Below, one piece after another: positions 23,363 to 32,002 of a stretch of 64,000 bases of DNA. Position 1 is the first letter of the stretch. Each line of letters opens with the position of its first letter. Below the pieces are notes generated by a model. It was given only the letters and a program-made list of their open reading frames with translations, was not told the DNA's origin and made no database searches. The stretch is from Promicromonospora sukumoe (lineage in GTDB: Bacteria; Actinomycetota; Actinomycetes; Actinomycetales; Cellulomonadaceae), in assembly GCF_014137995.1 (NCBI RefSeq), contig NZ_JACGWV010000002.1, positions 62,001-126,000 of the forward strand, read 5' to 3'. The translations under genes were made by a program, and so were the position numbers.

Positions 23363-24649
23363 TCAGCCACCCAGCGTGCCCTGCGGCAGCTCGCGGAGCC
23401 GCGCCAGCGGCGAGACCAGGATGCTCCACGTGGCGAGGCAGTGGACCGCGGCCATGAGCAGGATGGTCTCGCGGACCCCGAGCACCCCGCCCAGCCAGCC
23501 CGCGGCGACCCCGGCCACCGGCATCGTGCCGAAGTTGACCACCTGCATCACCGTCATCACGCGCCCCCGCAGCCCGGCCGGCACGTAGCGCAGGCGCCAC
23601 GCGTTGCGGATCACGTTGCCCGAGACGACGCACAGGCCGACCAGGAACCCGCCGGCCCCGCTGATCGCCGCGCCCCACCCCGGCAGTCCCGCGCCCACGA
23701 GCAGCGCCGTCGGCCCGGAGAGCACGAGCAGCACGGTGGAGGCCCGCCCGCTGCCGAGCCGCGCGCTCAGGAACGGCGCCACGACCGCGCCGACGACGCC
23801 GCCGGCACCCGCCAGCGCGAGCACCGCGCCGACCCCGGCCTCCGTGAGCCCGAGGTCGCGCACCAGGAACAGGACCAGGAGCGCCCCGTACCCGGTGAGC
23901 CCGAAGTTCGACGCGCCGCCCATCCCCACGAACCACGGGAGGTAGCGGTCGCGGCGGACCAGCTCCACGCCCTCCCGGATGCGCGCCGTGAGTCCGTCCG
24001 CCGGGCCGACCGGGCCGACCGGGCCGTCCTCGGGCGCGGCGGCGCGGGCCGGCCGGATGCGCCACAGGCACACCGCCGACCAGAGGAAGGTCAGCGCGTC
24101 GAGCGCGAGCCCGAGCGCCGCCGTCAGCCACTGCGCCAGCAGGCCGCCGAGCCCGGGGCCGGCGACGTTCGCCGCGGACTCGGTGCCAAAGAGGCGCGCG
24201 TTCGCCGCCTCGAGCTGGCCGGCGGGCACCACCTCGGGCAGGAACACCTGGTACGCGGTGCGGAAGAACACCGTGCAGACGCCGCCCACCATCGCGACCA
24301 CCGCGATCTGCACCAGGGTGAGGACGCCGAGCGCGAACGCCACGGGCACGCTCGCGAGCGAGACCGCGGCGGCCAGGTTCGCGACGATCATCACCGGCCG
24401 GGCCGGGAGCCGGTCGACCCAGGCCCCCACCGGCAGCCCGATGAGCAGCCAGGGCAGCCAGGCCGCCGCGGTGATCAGGCCCATCCAGGCGGGCCCGGCG
24501 TCGAGCTGCGTCACCGCGAGCAGCGGCAGCAGGGCCGACGTCGTCGCGTTGCCCACGACGCTCACGCCCTCCCCCAGCCACAGGAGGCCGAAGGCCCGGT
24601 TGCGTGCGAGCGGCACTACGACTTCGGAGGGCGCGGTCGACGTCGTCAT
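23363..24649 (-). CDS. MFS transporter, DHA3/EntS-like
   Basis: 428 residues from ATG 24649. About 12 spans; FGLLWLGEGVSVVGNATTSALLPLLAV at the N-terminus, FFRTAYQVFLPEVVPAGQLEAANARLFGTESAANVAGPGLGGLL in the middle and LRYVPAGLRGRVMTVMQVVNFGTMPVAG are typical of the macrolide-efflux/EntS branch. Probably an exporter. The ArsR-type regulator precedes it on the same strand. The acyltransferase operon lies upstream of both, also on this strand, which makes it a candidate exporter for that product. Confidence 0.87.
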   Translation of the reverse strand: MTTSTAPSEVVVPLARNRAFGLLWLGEGVSVVGNATTSALLPLLAVTQLDAGPAWMGLITAAAWLPWLLIGLPVGAWVDRLPARPVMIVANLAAAVSLASVPVAFALGVLTLVQIAVVAMVGGVCTVFFRTAYQVFLPEVVPAGQLEAANARLFGTESAANVAGPGLGGLLAQWLTAALGLALDALTFLWSAVCLWRIRPARAAAPEDGPVGPVGPADGLTARIREGVELVRRDRYLPWFVGMGGASNFGLTGYGALLVLFLVRDLGLTEAGVGAVLALAGAGGVVGAVVAPFLSARLGSGRASTVLLVLSGPTALLVGAGLPGWGAAISGAGGFLVGLCVVSGNVIRNAWRLRYVPAGLRGRVMTVMQVVNFGTMPVAGVAAGWLGGVLGVRETILLMAAVHCLATWSILVSPLARLRELPQGTLGG

Positions 24650-24666
24650 GCCGAGCAGGCTATATC

Positions 24667-24694
24667 TACAACAGTTCTTGTACAACAGTCTTTG
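24667..24694. promoter_or_regulatory. AT-rich direct repeats, likely operator/promoter of the MFS gene
   Basis: Two adjacent 14-nt repeats, TACAACAGTTCTTG and TACAACAGTCTTTG, differ at two positions, and TTGTACAA at 24678-24685 is a palindrome across the joint. The stretch is far less GC-rich than its surroundings and lies 18 nt upstream of the MFS start, between it and the ArsR-type regulator gene. Confidence 0.6.
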
Positions 24695-24732
24695 CAGAAA
24701 CTCCGCGGGCGCGGCCTACGGAGCGAGCAGGA

Positions 24733-25308
24733 CTACGGCCGGGACGGGAACGCCCGCGCGAACAGGAAGACGTGCTCAGCCCTCGGGTCGTCCGCCGCCG
24801 CTCGCCCCCGCTCCTTCCAGCGCCCCACCAGCTCGTTGACCTCGTCGGTCAGCTCCTGCAGCTCGCCGGGCGTCAGGCGCAGCCAGCTGTCGGTGGAGAG
24901 CTCGGCCCGGCTCCAGTCGTCGTCCTGCTCGGGGCGCTCCAGCCAGGTGCGGGCGCGCTCGACCTGACGCGCCAGCATGAACTCCTCGGCGGCCACGGCC
25001 TGCCGCTGGCTCTCGGCGTCGGGCGGCAAGGTGGAGCGGCCCCAGGTGATGGAGCGCGCCGCCCGGCGCCACCAGCGTTCGCGCCGGTCACGGGCCAGTT
25101 CCGGCGCCTCCTCGACCAGCCCGGCGGAGGCCAGCACCCGCATGTGGTGGCTGATGCTCCCGACGGCCAGCCCCGTGCGCTCCGCCAGCACCGACGCCGT
25201 CGCGGGGCCGTCGGCCGTCAGCGAGTCGAGCAGGCGGGAGCGGGCCGGGTTGGCCAGGGCCGTGACCGCCTTGGCCTCGGTGAGCGTGCGGACGTCGTCG
25301 GTAGCCAT
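24733..25308 (-). CDS. ArsR-type winged-helix regulator
   Basis: 191 residues from ATG 25308. N-terminal winged helix (about 8-75): LTEAKAVTALANPARSRLLDSLTADGPATASVLAERTGLAVGSISHHMRVLASAGLVEE, as in ArsR/HTH_20 proteins, without the metal-binding cysteines. The C-terminal half is a charged helical region (WGRSTLPPDAES..., TPGELQELTDEVNELV) seen in regulators paired with MFS pumps. Probably controls the following MFS gene through the repeats at 24667-24694. Confidence 0.85.
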   Translation of the reverse strand: MATDDVRTLTEAKAVTALANPARSRLLDSLTADGPATASVLAERTGLAVGSISHHMRVLASAGLVEEAPELARDRRERWWRRAARSITWGRSTLPPDAESQRQAVAAEEFMLARQVERARTWLERPEQDDDWSRAELSTDSWLRLTPGELQELTDEVNELVGRWKERGRAAADDPRAEHVFLFARAFPSRP

Positions 25309-25383
25309 GCAGGCAGAGTAGGACGGCGCCACCGGCGTCGTCGCCCCCGACGCCCGTCCCGGCGCCCCGGACGCGGGGTGGGC

Positions 25384-26931
25384 TCAGCCCGCCAGACCCG
25401 TCAGGCGCTCCGACCAGCGGTCCAGCACGGCGTCGACCGTCGTGACGGCCTCCGGGGTGCGGGGCATGCGGGCGCGGACGGCGATGCCGTCGTCCGTGCG
25501 GGACACCCAGACCTGCAGGTCGTCGGCGCGGGTCGCGGCCGACACGTGGTGCGCGCCCCGCCCGGCGGACGCCGCGTGCCCGGGCAGCCGCCGGTAGTCC
25601 AGGTACGACACCTGGAAGATGTCGGTGCGGGGGAACCGCAGCGGGCTCGGCAGCGTGCCGACGACCTGCTCCAGCGGCACCGCGGCCAGCTCCCGCGCGG
25701 CCCGGAGCGCCTTGGCGGTCGCGGCCAGCGCGGTGTCCGCGTCGTGGCGGGCGGTGTGCGCCGGCCTGGCCCAGGCCCGGGCCGGCGCGCCCGCGGGGCC
25801 GACGCCGGGGTCGACGCGCAGCGGCACCGTCGTGGTGTGCCAGCCCACGGACCGGCGGGCGGCGTCGTCCGCGCGGGTGTGCACCGGCAGCAGGGTGTGC
25901 AGCACGCCGGGCCCGCCCAGGTCCGCGACCGCCCCGGCGAGCGTGACCAGCACGGCCGCCGACGTCGACGCGCCGGCCGCACGGGCGCGCGCCGCGACGG
26001 CGTCCGCGGTCGCGGCGTCGGCCAGGGGGCGCACGACCGTGCGCTGCGGCGCGCGCTCGCCCTCGGGCACGCCGAGCGGCAGCGGGAACGTGGGCAGCGC
26101 CCAACCGCGTTCGCGCAGGAAGCCGTGCCAGGCCGCGAGGCGCGGGTCGTCCGGGGCGACGAACGCGGGCCCCGGCGCGTCGCCGGGTGCGGGACCGTGG
26201 GGGCCGGGGTCGGGCACCGGACCGTGGGGCCCGGGGTCGGACGCGTCGAGCAGGACGGGACCGACCTCGGGTTGGCCGAGGGCGGACGGGTCCGGCACGA
26301 TCGCGGTCGCCTCGGCGCCGTCCTGCCCCGCAGCTGTTCCGGCGGAACCGCGTCGCGCCGCGCCCCCGAGACGCGCCCCGGCCCGCTCCGCGTACCGGGC
26401 GGCGAGCTCGTCGACGACGACGGTGGTCGACCAGGCGTCCGTGTGCAGGTGGTCCATCCCCAGCACGACCGTCGACCGGTCCGGCCGGCTGATCGCCGCG
26501 GGCAGGAACGCCGGGTAGCCGAACGGCGCGCACCGCCGGACGAGCCGCTCCACCAGGTGCTCGCGGGTGTCGCCGACCGTGCGCGTGACCGGGCCGTCGT
26601 GGCGCCGCCAGCGCAGGCCGTCGGCGTCGTGCCGCACCAGCGCAACGTCCTCGGGCGCCGGACGGCGGACGGCCTCGACCCGCAGGCCGGGGTGGGCGGC
26701 CACGAGGTCGCGGAAGGCCGCCTCCAGCGCGCCGGGGGCGACCGGCCCGTCGACGTCGAACGCGGCGGTGATCCACACGCTCGGCTCACCGGCGGCGGCG
26801 CCGAGGAGGTGGTTGCGCTGGTTGTACGTCGGCACCGCCGGGACCGGGGCGGACCCCGCGGACGGGGTGACGTCCCAGGTCAGGATCTGGCCGGGCGCCG
26901 GCTCCCAGAGGTCAGCCGAGAGGACCCGCAC
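25384..26931 (-). CDS. stand-alone condensation/acyltransferase-like protein (HxxxD), third gene of operon
   Basis: 515 residues from GTG 26931, chosen because GGGAGG lies 6 nt upstream; it overlaps the previous gene by 20 nt. It has the build of CoA-dependent acyltransferase/condensation-domain proteins: FRDLVAAHPGLRVEAV (usual RHexLRt region, degenerate), LGMDHLHTDAWS (H161-xxx-D165) and a C-terminal IFQVSYLDYRRLPG block shared with its two operon partners. A Gly/Pro/His repeat (DPGPHGP twice) sits at about 235-255. No carrier or adenylation domain. It may form an ester or amide; substrates unknown. Confidence 0.72.
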   Translation of the reverse strand: MRVLSADLWEPAPGQILTWDVTPSAGSAPVPAVPTYNQRNHLLGAAAGEPSVWITAAFDVDGPVAPGALEAAFRDLVAAHPGLRVEAVRRPAPEDVALVRHDADGLRWRRHDGPVTRTVGDTREHLVERLVRRCAPFGYPAFLPAAISRPDRSTVVLGMDHLHTDAWSTTVVVDELAARYAERAGARLGGAARRGSAGTAAGQDGAEATAIVPDPSALGQPEVGPVLLDASDPGPHGPVPDPGPHGPAPGDAPGPAFVAPDDPRLAAWHGFLRERGWALPTFPLPLGVPEGERAPQRTVVRPLADAATADAVAARARAAGASTSAAVLVTLAGAVADLGGPGVLHTLLPVHTRADDAARRSVGWHTTTVPLRVDPGVGPAGAPARAWARPAHTARHDADTALAATAKALRAARELAAVPLEQVVGTLPSPLRFPRTDIFQVSYLDYRRLPGHAASAGRGAHHVSAATRADDLQVWVSRTDDGIAVRARMPRTPEAVTTVDAVLDRWSERLTGLAG

Positions 26932-28651
26932 CGGTCGCCTCCCGGCGCTCGTCCGGGGCGGCGGTCTCGCGGGCGGGTGCACCGGCGGGCGCACCGACGG
27001 ACGCTCCGGCCGGCTCAAGGTGCGGCGCGGCGTCCCCCGCGGCGGGCACTGCATCGGCCCCTGGGTCGGCCTCCGCGTCGCCAGGCGCCTCGGCCCCTGG
27101 CCCGGACTCTGCAGGTTCCGCTACGGCTGCCACTGCGACGGCCCCTGGCTCGGCCGCGACGTCGTCCGCTGCGGCCGTCTCGGCGACCGCCGACGCGAAC
27201 GTGGCCGTCAGCTCGGCGAGGTACCGGTCGACGGCGGCCTGCGCCGCGGGCGTGTCCGGCGTCTGCGTGACGACGTACAGCCGCTCGTGGTCGCGGTTGA
27301 CCCAGAGGGAGGCGTTCGCGGTGCACCCCTCCCCCGTGAAGTGCAGGCCGTTGTCGTAGGCCGGGCGCCCCGCGCCGGGGAAGCGCCGCAGGTCGAGGTA
27401 GCTGATGAGCTGCGGGCTGCCGAGCGAGGCGGGGTCGAGCACGCCGCCCGCCAGCATGACGCCGAGCGCGGCGTGCACCGGCACCTCGGCGGCCTTCCTG
27501 GCCTGACGGAACGCGGCATCGGCGGCGGGCAGCACGGCGGCGAACGACGCCGGGCCGCCGCCTGAGACCGGGCCGGCGTCGTCGGACACCGGGAAGGTGA
27601 CCGGCGCGAAGTTGCACAGCCAGCCCTGCGTGGTCTCGAAGCCCGGCCCGCGCGTGCCGACGACGGTGACGCCGAACCAGTCGGCAGCCCCGGTCAGCCG
27701 GGTGTCGGTGAGCGCGATCCCGGCGAACACCGCGCCGGTGAACCGGGCGCCGCGGGCGGCGGCCAGCGCGTCGAGCCGCGCGAGGCCGGCTCCGTCGAGC
27801 AGGGTCGCGGACCGGATCTTCACGGGCGCCGTCTCGCCGGGCGGCAGGCCGAGGTCCAGGACGAACTGCGGCAGCCGGCCGCCGTGGGCGGTCACGGCGT
27901 CGGCCCAGGCGCGGATCTGGGGCGCGTCGGGCGGGGTCTCGGCAGCGAGCGCGTGCTCGGCGCGGGCGTGGTCCAGGAACGAGCCGGTGGTGGGCGGTCT
28001 CGACAGGCTCGACCCGCGGGGATCGCCGGAGGTGTCCGGCTCGGCCAGCTCCGCGGCGTACAGCTCCTCGATCTCGCTGAGCACCATGAGCTGGGAGCCG
28101 CCGTCGGTGAAGGCGTGGTCGCAGCCCCAGAACAGGCCGAACCCGTCCTCGGTGACCACGGCGCCGAGCGCGAACGGGGCCCAGGAGCCGGGGCGGCAGG
28201 CGGCGTCGAAGGTCGCGGTGAGGTGCTCGGTGACCCACTCGTCCCAGGACCGTCCGGGCCCCGGCGAGAGGGCGGGGACCGGCACGGGCGTGAAGCCGAC
28301 GGCGTCCGCGGGGACCAGGTGCCGCACCGGGTCGCCGCCGTCGGCGCAGGCGTCGACGTCGAACCAGGTGCGCAGGCCCTCGTGCCGGCGGACGAACCGG
28401 GTCAGGGCGCGGGCCAGGGCGTCGCCGTCGAACGGGCCGTCGAGGTAGGTCGCGGTGCCGGTCCAGGCGCGGTGCGTACCGCCGGAGGCGCGGCGCGCCG
28501 CGAAGGCCCGCAGGTGGTCGCCCTGCAGGAACGACGGCGGGCCCGGGTCCACGGGGGCGTCCTGCGCGGCGGCGAGCGCCTCCGCCGTCGGCCGGAGGTG
28601 GACCACCCGCCCGGGAGCGGAGGTCCAGGTGCCCAGGGCGCCGAGGATCAT
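26912..28651 (-). CDS. stand-alone condensation/acyltransferase-like protein (HxxxD), second gene of operon
   Basis: 579 residues, ATG in a 4-nt overlap with the upstream gene. RFVRRHEGLRTWF (86-98) and FWGCDHAFTDGGSQ (H179-xxx-D183-G184) are condensation-domain core motifs in the canonical form; SYLDLRRFPGAG near residue 420 is shared with its neighbours. The last ~90 residues are an Ala/Glu/Pro/Gly-rich tail of low complexity. A repeat of the VEPVET type is translated in a surface-like loop (SRGSSLSRP). Likely an active acyl- or aminoacyl-transfer enzyme; partner unknown. Confidence 0.75.
   Translation of the reverse strand: MILGALGTWTSAPGRVVHLRPTAEALAAAQDAPVDPGPPSFLQGDHLRAFAARRASGGTHRAWTGTATYLDGPFDGDALARALTRFVRRHEGLRTWFDVDACADGGDPVRHLVPADAVGFTPVPVPALSPGPGRSWDEWVTEHLTATFDAACRPGSWAPFALGAVVTEDGFGLFWGCDHAFTDGGSQLMVLSEIEELYAAELAEPDTSGDPRGSSLSRPPTTGSFLDHARAEHALAAETPPDAPQIRAWADAVTAHGGRLPQFVLDLGLPPGETAPVKIRSATLLDGAGLARLDALAAARGARFTGAVFAGIALTDTRLTGAADWFGVTVVGTRGPGFETTQGWLCNFAPVTFPVSDDAGPVSGGGPASFAAVLPAADAAFRQARKAAEVPVHAALGVMLAGGVLDPASLGSPQLISYLDLRRFPGAGRPAYDNGLHFTGEGCTANASLWVNRDHERLYVVTQTPDTPAAQAAVDRYLAELTATFASAVAETAAADDVAAEPGAVAVAAVAEPAESGPGAEAPGDAEADPGADAVPAAGDAAPHLEPAGASVGAPAGAPARETAAPDERREATGAGPLG
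27996..28019. repeat. VEPVET-type repeat in the second condensation-like gene
   Basis: GGTCTCGACAGGCTCGACC followed by CGCGG, in the opposite orientation to the ligD copy; translated as part of GSSLSRP. Frame kept. Confidence 0.7.
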
Positions 28652-30105
28652 GCGACCGCCTCGCTCAGGCCCGCGGTGCCGAACGCGCGGAAGGAGGCGC
28701 GCAGCTCCTCGACCAGGGCGTCCATCGCGGCGTGCGCCTCGGGGGTGTCGGGGTGGCGGGCGGAGACGTTGAGGCCGTCGTGGGTGCGCAGGAACCAGAG
28801 GTAGAGCTCGTCGGTGCCGTACGCGGGGCTGCGCAGGGTGCGGGCGTCCCAGGTGCTCCAGCGCTCGGCGCCGGGCACGAACCGCGTGTCCACGTACGAG
28901 ACGGCGAGGTGCGGGCCGTCGGTGATGCCGCCGAGCTCCGCGATGCGGGCGAACGAGTAGCGCACCAGGGGTTTCCCGGCGGCGATCGCGGCGTGCACGC
29001 GTTCGACGGCGGCGGTCAGCGCGGTGCCGTCGACCACGTGGCCGGAGTCGCGGCCCCCGTCGAGGGCGCGCAGCACCGGGTCCACGCCGTCCAGGTCCAG
29101 GTCCACGGGGCACAGGCCCACGTACCAGCCGACGGCGGCCGCGTGCTGCGGCGCGTACCGGGTGTGCATCGGCAGGACGAACCGGAGCCGGTCGATGCCG
29201 TGCACCCGCCGCGCGGCGTGCGCGAACAGGGCCAGCACCCCGGACTGGGCGGAGGCGCCGCGGGCCCGGCTGCGGGCGCTGAGGTCGTCGGTCTGGTCCG
29301 TCGTGGCGAGCCACTCCGAGCGCGAGGCCTGCCGCAGGGCGGCCTCGGCGTCGTCGGCGGCGGGGTGCGTGATGCCGTCGCTGCCGTAGCGGGGGAACGT
29401 GGCGCCCGCCCCGAGGAAGTCGAGCCAGCGGTGCACAGGCTCGCCGTCGGAGGCGAGCGTCATGGCGAGCTTGCGGTCGTCGGCGGAGAAGTCGACGTGG
29501 GAGCCGACCTCCAGCGCGCGCAGCTCGGCGTCGGGCACGCCGCGACGGGCGGCGTCGTACAGGGAGACGATCTCCTCGAACCAGAGGAGCTGGGAGTAGG
29601 CGTCCATCACGGAGTGGTCGGCGCCGAACGCGAGCACGAAGCTCTCGCCGCCGCCGGAACCTACGGCCGGCTCCGGCACGACCGTGGCGAGGACGCAGTG
29701 CGGCCAGGCGGTCGGCGAGACGTCGGCGAGCAGGCTGGGCAGCAGCGCCGTGACCTGGTCGCCGGTCAGGTCGCCGACGACGAGGTCACGGATGGCGACA
29801 GCCTCGGCCGGGGCGGTGACGCGGCGCCAGCCCGCGCCGGCGTCGCGGGTGACGGTGGTGCGCAGCACCTCGTGGCGGCTCACCCAGGCGTGGATGGCCC
29901 GGCGCAGCGGCTCCGGCTCGTAGGGCCCGGGCACGCGGAGCACCGACCCGATCCAGGAGCCCGGCTCGGAGTCGCGCAGGTGCGCCTCGTGCCCCGGGGA
30001 CAGGTCGCGGGGGTCCTGGTGCCAGCGTCCGGCGTCGGCGCGCGGCGTCCAGGACGTGACGACCCCGGCGGGCAGGTCGTAGTCCGAAAGCTCGGTGTAT
30101 TCCAT
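28648..30105 (-). CDS. stand-alone condensation/acyltransferase-like protein (HxxxD), first gene of operon
   Basis: 485 residues from ATG 30105. WVSRHEVLRTTV (74-85), LAFGADHSVMDAYSQ (H164-xxx-D168) and RFVLPMHTRYAP with VSYVDTRFVPGAE follow the order of condensation domains. The Gly after the catalytic Asp is replaced by Ala. First of three overlapping genes reading leftwards; the 80-nt leader carries GGTATAAAGG on its strand. The three proteins are clearly related to one another but diverged, which suggests different substrates acting in sequence. Confidence 0.75.
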   Translation of the reverse strand: MEYTELSDYDLPAGVVTSWTPRADAGRWHQDPRDLSPGHEAHLRDSEPGSWIGSVLRVPGPYEPEPLRRAIHAWVSRHEVLRTTVTRDAGAGWRRVTAPAEAVAIRDLVVGDLTGDQVTALLPSLLADVSPTAWPHCVLATVVPEPAVGSGGGESFVLAFGADHSVMDAYSQLLWFEEIVSLYDAARRGVPDAELRALEVGSHVDFSADDRKLAMTLASDGEPVHRWLDFLGAGATFPRYGSDGITHPAADDAEAALRQASRSEWLATTDQTDDLSARSRARGASAQSGVLALFAHAARRVHGIDRLRFVLPMHTRYAPQHAAAVGWYVGLCPVDLDLDGVDPVLRALDGGRDSGHVVDGTALTAAVERVHAAIAAGKPLVRYSFARIAELGGITDGPHLAVSYVDTRFVPGAERWSTWDARTLRSPAYGTDELYLWFLRTHDGLNVSARHPDTPEAHAAMDALVEELRASFRAFGTAGLSEAVA

Positions 30106-30294
30106 GCGTGCGCGCCCCTCGATCGGTCTGTGGGCACGGCCAGCACGACGTCGGACGAGTTCCGCGGTCCCCTTGCGGCGACCTTTATACCGGATTCGCC
30201 GGGTGAAAGTTAGTCCCTCCGTAATGCCCGGTATGGTCGACATCGTGAACCCCGCGGTCCCCGCCGGGGACCGGAACCGACCGGAGAGACGAGC
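30106..30294. promoter_or_regulatory. divergent promoter region of the acyltransferase locus
   Basis: This 189-bp gap separates the leftward three-gene operon from the rightward acyltransferase gene. It is less GC-rich in its middle. Minus-strand GGTATAAAGG (30182-30191) is a -10-like element whose exact 10-mer recurs upstream of the minus-strand gene at 36352. ATACCGG (30187-30193) and CCGGTAT (30228-30234) form an inverted pair that could be an operator for both directions. Confidence 0.6.
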
Positions 30295-31890
30295 GTGACG
30301 GAACCGCCACCCGCACTGCGCCTGCAGTTCGCCGACGACATGTTCCTGCGCCGCCACGAGGGAGCCACGAGCCCGGCCGTGAACCAGGTGCTGTGGCGCC
30401 TCGACGGTCCGTTCGACGCCGCCCGGCTGCGTGACCTGGCCGAACACCTCGCCGCCGGGGCGCTGCACCGGCGCGTGGTGCGGTCCCGCGTGCCCGGTGC
30501 GCGGCACCGCTGGGCGCCCGCCGGCACGCTGCCGGTGCTGGACCTGCAGACGGCTGCCGTGCCCGAGGGCGGCGTCGGCGCCTGGGCGCAGGCCCAGGCC
30601 GACGTGCCGCTCGACCCCGCGCGGGGCCTGTCCTGGCGGATCTCCGCGGCGGACGTCGCGGGGCGTCCGGGCGGACGTCCCGGGGCGGGCGGGCCCGTGG
30701 CCGGCTCGATCGTCTCGCTCACCTGCGCGCACGCCGTGGCCGACGGCGCCGCGCTGATCGACGCCGTCGTCCGCGCCGCGACCCACGCCGAGCCGCTCGC
30801 CGTGCCGGTCCCCGAGCGCGGCAGCCGGGCGCTGCTCGCCGACGCCGCCGACGCCGCCGCGCAGGCCGCCGCCGTCGCGCGCTGGGCCCGGGACAAGGCG
30901 CGGGCGACGGCGCAGGCCGCGGCGCGCGAGGTCGCGCCGCAGGGGGCGCGGGCACAGGTCTCGGGAGGCACGGTGCACGAACCGGTGCCGCCACCGCCGC
31001 CCGAGATGGGTCTGCCTGCTGGGCCGGGCGGTCCCGGTGGTCCCGGCGGTCCTGCCGGACCGGGCGCGGGGGCACCGCCCGCCACGCGGCTCATGCCCGC
31101 GGTGCCGGGCCGGCCCGGCACCGCGCCTGGTGGCGCGCCCGTCGCGTCTGGCGCCCCCGCAGAGCCGGGCGCCGTCGTCGCCCCGGCCGCGCCCGGTCCC
31201 GCGGACGACCCCGCATGGCGTGTCCCCGTGCTGCACGTCGAGCTCCCGGCCGACCAGGTGACGCAGGCCGCCGCCGCGCACGGCGGCACGCCCAACACCT
31301 GGTTCGTCGCGTTCCTCGCCCGCCTGGTGCACGCGACCGGCCGGTTCCCTGGCGAGCCCGTGCCCGTCGCGCTGCCGGTCTCGACCCGCGGCGCCGACGA
31401 CCCCCGGGCCAACTCGACCAAGATCGCCCGCGTCACCATCCCGGCCGACGTGCTCGCCCACCGCGACCTGAGCTGGGTCCGGGCGGCGGCCAAGGAGGCG
31501 TACACCGCCGTCGGGCAGACGGAGCCCGGCGTGGCCCCGGTGCCGCTCGAGCTGGTGCAGATGCTGCCCGACAACCTGGTCAGCCGCCTGCCGCAACCGC
31601 CCGTCGCCGCAGCGCTGGCCTCCAACCTGGGCCGCCCGCCCGAGGGCTACACCCAGGCCGCCGGCGGACCCGTGCGCGCGGTCGCGACGCTGTCGCACTA
31701 CCAGGGCGCGTCGTCGGCCGAGCTGCGCGCCGCGGGCGGCGGGCTGGTCGCCTTCTGCACCACCGCCGGCCGCACGACGACGCTCAGCGTCGCCGCCCTC
31801 GACCCCGACCGCGTGCCCGACGCCGCGGCCCTGCGCCGCCTCGTGCTCGCCGAGGCCGAGGCCTGGAAGCTCCCGGCGGCCCCGTGGTGA
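30295..31890 (+). CDS. HxxxD acyltransferase-like protein, paralogue A
   Basis: 531 residues, GTG start 10 nt after GGAGAGA. LRLQFADDMFLRRHEG opens the protein; SLTCAHAVADGAAL gives the motif H146-xxx-D150-G. A Gly/Pro/Ala-rich insert (about 235-300) splits the two halves. The second half has NTWFVAFLARLVHA, VALPVSTRGADDPRANST and LASNLGRPPEG, which recall WS/DGAT and PapA-type acyltransferases more than NRPS condensation domains. It shares the opening, the LDPxRGxxW block and the SNLG block with the gene at 33401. It probably moves an acyl group from CoA to a hydroxyl; unproven. Confidence 0.72.
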   Translation: MTEPPPALRLQFADDMFLRRHEGATSPAVNQVLWRLDGPFDAARLRDLAEHLAAGALHRRVVRSRVPGARHRWAPAGTLPVLDLQTAAVPEGGVGAWAQAQADVPLDPARGLSWRISAADVAGRPGGRPGAGGPVAGSIVSLTCAHAVADGAALIDAVVRAATHAEPLAVPVPERGSRALLADAADAAAQAAAVARWARDKARATAQAAAREVAPQGARAQVSGGTVHEPVPPPPPEMGLPAGPGGPGGPGGPAGPGAGAPPATRLMPAVPGRPGTAPGGAPVASGAPAEPGAVVAPAAPGPADDPAWRVPVLHVELPADQVTQAAAAHGGTPNTWFVAFLARLVHATGRFPGEPVPVALPVSTRGADDPRANSTKIARVTIPADVLAHRDLSWVRAAAKEAYTAVGQTEPGVAPVPLELVQMLPDNLVSRLPQPPVAAALASNLGRPPEGYTQAAGGPVRAVATLSHYQGASSAELRAAGGGLVAFCTTAGRTTTLSVAALDPDRVPDAAALRRLVLAEAEAWKLPAAPW

Positions 31891-31931
31891 GAGGGCGAGG
31901 CTCAGGCTCAGGCTGTGTTCTCGGGCGCCCG

Positions 31932-32002
31932 AGCCTGCGGCTCCGCTCCGGGCGCGTGCCTCGTCCCTCGGCCCCCACCCTGCGCTGCGCCTTCGGCTCA
32001 GG
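31932..32002. repeat. 3'-end dispersed element E, copy 1
   Basis: About 70 bp beginning GCCTGCGGCTCCGCTCCGGG and ending CTGCGCTGCGCCTTCGGCTC, repeated with ~85% identity at 62118-62184. It abuts the TGA stop of the minus-strand glycosyltransferase gene (31998-32000), as copy 2 abuts the hutH stop. The ends are partly complementary. Confidence 0.7.
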